Assembly: GCF_015207245.1 (NCBI RefSeq)
Contig: NZ_JADEXF010000184.1
Coordinates: 1 to 6,732, forward strand
Length of the DNA: 6,732 bases
Direction of reading: 5' to 3'
Source: Nostoc cf. edaphicum LEGE 07299
Lineage (GTDB): Bacteria; Cyanobacteriota; Cyanobacteriia; Cyanobacteriales; Nostocaceae
A program made the position numbers and the translations under genes. Positions 5,015 through 6,732 of the stretch are shown here, piece by piece. Below the pieces are notes generated by a model. The model was given only the letters and a program-made list of their open reading frames with translations. It had not been told where the DNA came from and made no database searches. Every line of letters starts with the position of its first letter. Positions within the stretch are counted from its first letter, which is position 1.

Positions 5015-6097
5015 ATGGGGCTGAGAGAGCGCCTATTTTTCTCCCATTTAGTAGTAATGATTGTGGGGGTAGCTAGTTTAGTGAGCATCAGCAAAATTTC
5101 TTCCCCCCGCTTGTTTGTACTGCATTTGGAACGGCTAGAAAGTGAGGGGTTTAACTTAATCGATGTCCGTACTAAATTGGTTACAGGATTTGAATTTGCT
5201 TGGCAGCGCAGCACTATTTGGTCAGTCTTAGTCGGTAGTACCGCCGCCGGAGGATTGAGTTACTGGGTGTCCAGACGGATTATGCAGCGATTGACCGAGA
5301 TGGAACAAATCACCCAAAAATTTGCTGCTGGTCAAATGGATGCACGACTACCTGTATCTGACATTCCAGAACTTAATGCACTAGGTGCTAGTTTCAACCG
5401 AATGGCTGCTAGTTTAGAAGGGGTAGAAGCGCGGCGACGAGAAGTAATTGGAGACATGACCCATGAACTCCGCACACCATTAACTGTGGTGCGCGGTTAC
5501 TTGGAAGAACTGGCTGATGGGGAAATTGAAGCGTCTCCTGAAATCTATCGGCGTTTAGCTAAAGAAACTAGGCGCTTAGAGCGGTTGGTGAACGATTTAC
5601 AAGAATTATCTAAGGCAGAAGCTGGTTATCTACCAATTAATATCCAACGGGTAAATTTGTATCCGTTGTTAGAGTCATTAGTGGAGAAATTTACCGACCA
5701 ACTATTGGAAGATGGGCCAGTTCTGCTCTTGCAATGTCCATCTGTGCTACCTCCTGTATTGGCAGATATTGACCGCACGGAACAGGTATTGGTTAATCTG
5801 CTAGGTAATGCAGTTCGTTATACTAACGAAGGTTCAATTACCATTGCTGTTGGGATTGACGTATCTCAACTCTGGATTGCGGTTAGTGATACAGGCATTG
5901 GTATCGCTCCAGAAAATTTGCCTCATGTGTTTGAGCGCTTCTGGCGAGCCGATCAATCGCGCGATCGCCATTCGGGAGGTACTGGTATTGGTTTAACTAT
6001 TTCCCGCCGTTTGATTGAATTACAAGGCGGTCAAATTCAGGTAGAAAGCGAATTGGGAGTTGGTAGTACGTTTCGCTTTTTTCTGCCTTTGGCTTGA
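5015..6097 (+). CDS. Membrane sensor histidine kinase (HAMP, HisKA, HATPase)
   Basis: A 360-residue inner-membrane kinase. Order of parts: transmembrane helix 1 (about 8-27), a short extracytoplasmic segment (about 28-66), transmembrane helix 2 (about 67-85), a HAMP linker (about 86-138), the dimerisation/phospho-acceptor domain with His150 in DMTHELRTPL, and the ATPase domain with the N box NLLGNAVRYT (261-270), G1 DTGIG (292-296), F box FERFW (306-310) and G2 GGTGIGL (321-327). All catalytic motifs are intact. The tiny external segment suggests sensing within the membrane or through a partner rather than a large periplasmic ligand domain; this is inference. The OmpR-type regulator ending at 3199 is the expected cognate partner. 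The IS element between them probably broke an operon, leaving this gene dependent on read-through from tnpA or a local promoter. Confidence 0.93.
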   Translation: MGLRERLFFSHLVVMIVGVASLVSISKISSPRLFVLHLERLESEGFNLIDVRTKLVTGFEFAWQRSTIWSVLVGSTAAGGLSYWVSRRIMQRLTEMEQITQKFAAGQMDARLPVSDIPELNALGASFNRMAASLEGVEARRREVIGDMTHELRTPLTVVRGYLEELADGEIEASPEIYRRLAKETRRLERLVNDLQELSKAEAGYLPINIQRVNLYPLLESLVEKFTDQLLEDGPVLLLQCPSVLPPVLADIDRTEQVLVNLLGNAVRYTNEGSITIAVGIDVSQLWIAVSDTGIGIAPENLPHVFERFWRADQSRDRHSGGTGIGLTISRRLIELQGGQIQVESELGVGSTFRFFLPLA

Positions 6098-6174
6098 GAC
6101 AAAACCTTGATTTCCGAGGGATTGATATAAGGTAGTCATGGCTGTGTCATACCCAATTGCTAATTTGAAAGTAT

Positions 6175-6186
6175 CCAAAATTTTGG
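6175..6186. promoter_or_regulatory. Perfect 12-bp palindrome, possible operator
   Basis: CCAAAATTTTGG is a perfect dyad 48 bases upstream of the small gene at 6234. It could bind a dimeric regulator or be a chance AT-rich palindrome. No regulator family is identified. Confidence 0.25.
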
Positions 6187-6233
6187 TTTGTTGATGAATG
6201 CCAGGATTTTAGAAATGCATAGAGTTTAACATT

Positions 6234-6335
6234 ATGTCTACTTTTATTATGGCTGCTTTTTTAATTAGTTTACTCAGTGCTTCGGGTTATGCTGCGATCG
6301 CCTATCTGTTCCCTCAAAATCGTTCCCAAGACTGA
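6234..6335 (+). CDS. Small single-span membrane peptide, 33 residues, unrecognised
   Basis: An ATG-to-TGA frame encoding MSTFIMAAFLISLLSASGYA, then AIAYLFPQNRSQD. Residues 4-26 are almost entirely hydrophobic and would make one transmembrane helix, with a short polar tail. The frame upstream is closed by a stop (ATG CCA GGA TTT TAG from 6198), so the start is 6234 or Met6. AGAG at 6221-6224 is a weak ribosome site nine bases before the ATG. Cyanobacteria encode many such subunits of photosystems, cytochrome b6f and NDH-1, but this does not match any I can recall (PetG, PetL, PetM, PetN, PsbX, PsbM, Psb30 and PsaM were considered). A HIP1 octamer lies inside the frame. It may be real, judging by its composition and isolated position, but conservation is needed. 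Confidence 0.5.
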   Translation: MSTFIMAAFLISLLSASGYAAIAYLFPQNRSQD

Positions 6336-6338
6336 CTA

Positions 6339-6383
6339 ACTAATTCGTAATTCGTAATTCGTAGTTAAGAATTACAAATTAGT
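6339..6383. terminator. Hairpin between the convergent small gene and sucD-like gene
   Basis: ACTAATT-C-GTAATTC (6339-6353) pairs with GAATTAC-A-AATTAGT (6369-6383): 14 pairs with one mismatch and a 15-nt loop. It lies four bases after the small gene stop and three before the converging sucD stop, the right place for a bidirectional terminator. It is AT-rich and there is no strong T-tract on the plus strand. Confidence 0.45.
6344..6364. repeat. Three-unit heptamer tandem repeat (STRR-like)
   Basis: TTCGTAA, TTCGTAA, TTCGTAG in direct succession, forming one arm and the loop of the convergent hairpin. Heptameric arrays like this are common between genes in Nostoc-type cyanobacteria. Confidence 0.65.
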
Positions 6384-6385
6384 AA

Positions 6386-6732
6386 TTAGTTAATTTCCTT
6401 TCGCAATAATTCTGGAATTTGAGAAGGGCGTTCTGCTACTGTAACTTCCGCTTCTTTGAAAGCAGCTAATTTACTTTGAGCTGTGCCAAAGTTAGGATCG
6501 CGTCCGATAACTGTTGCTAAAGTCCCAGTTTGACGCCAACTCTTTCCTGGTGGCGCTTGTCTACCTGCAATGTAGGCAATTACTGGTTTATCAATTGCCT
6601 CAGCAATGTACCGTGCTGCTGCTTCTTCACTACCACCACCAGGTTGACCAACTAAAACGATCGCTTGCGTGGTTTCATCCTCATCGAGAATTTGCAGCCA
6701 TTGCAAAAATGAGGAACCGACGATCGCATCAC
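6386..6732 (-). CDS. sucD: Succinyl-CoA synthetase alpha-subunit-like protein, C-terminal part
   Basis: The last 114 residues of a gene that continues past the window edge. The visible chain begins DAIVGSSFLQWLQILDEDE and continues through AIVLVGQPGGGSEEAAARYI, KPVIAYIAGRQAPPGK, and LAAFKEAEVTVAERPSQIP, following the C-terminal half of SucD block by block. SucD with SucC converts succinyl-CoA to succinate with nucleotide phosphorylation through a phospho-histidine. In bacterial SucD that His lies in a GHAGA-type motif right after the AG-x-x-AP-x-GK block. Here the corresponding text is SWRQTGT, with Gln (codon at 6530-6532) where His is expected. It is followed by an insertion of about five residues (around GRDPNFG). 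No frameshift explains this. The protein may be a divergent or non-phosphorylating paralogue, so the SucD activity itself is uncertain. The stop is three bases from the convergent hairpin. Confidence 0.8.
   Translation of the reverse strand, partial: DAIVGSSFLQWLQILDEDETTQAIVLVGQPGGGSEEAAARYIAEAIDKPVIAYIAGRQAPPGKSWRQTGTLATVIGRDPNFGTAQSKLAAFKEAEVTVAERPSQIPELLRKEIN

Overview
This window looks like chromosomal DNA from a filamentous, probably heterocyst-forming cyanobacterium of the Nostoc/Anabaena/Calothrix type. Supporting signs are perfect HIP1 octamers (GCGATCGC at 641, 788, 1084, 5961 and 6294), heptameric tandem repeats of the STRR kind between genes, a LabA-like NYN protein and an IS200/IS605 element with cyanobacterial-style ends. 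The genus assignment is inference.

Layout. 38-997 (+) encodes cysteine synthase (CysK), followed by a hairpin that may terminate it. The ~700 bp to 1691 hold no convincing gene. They contain a solitary IS200/IS605-type right-end hairpin (about 1123-1190), a 119-bp MITE-like element bounded by 18-bp inverted repeats (1260-1378) with five degenerate heptamers inside it, and about 300 bp of unassigned leader. 1692-2387 (+) encodes a LabA-like NYN-domain protein, followed by a 13-bp-stem hairpin. 2489-3199 (+) encodes an OmpR-type response regulator. A complete-looking IS605-organised element follows (about 3211 to 4950-4985) with divergent tnpB (-) and tnpA (+), a right-end hairpin/guide-RNA region and a left-end hairpin. 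5015-6097 (+) encodes a membrane histidine kinase. 6234-6335 (+) encodes a 33-residue single-span peptide. 6386-6732 (-) is the C-terminal part of a succinyl-CoA synthetase alpha-like protein that runs off the window.

How it fits together. The response regulator and histidine kinase are most simply read as one two-component pair that the insertion sequence has split. Both reading frames look intact. The kinase keeps its own strong Shine-Dalgarno sequence, but it may now depend on tnpA read-through or a new promoter. The predicted TnpB guide RNA ends at 3211, so its guide segment would be copied from the regulator's stop codon and 3' end. The NYN gene may belong to the same signalling neighbourhood, but only adjacency supports that.

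Most notable points: the transposon-split two-component locus and its self-site guide; a SucD-like protein with Gln where the family's phospho-histidine is expected; the MITE-like repeat; a structured leader upstream of the kinase; and an unannotated 33-aa membrane peptide.
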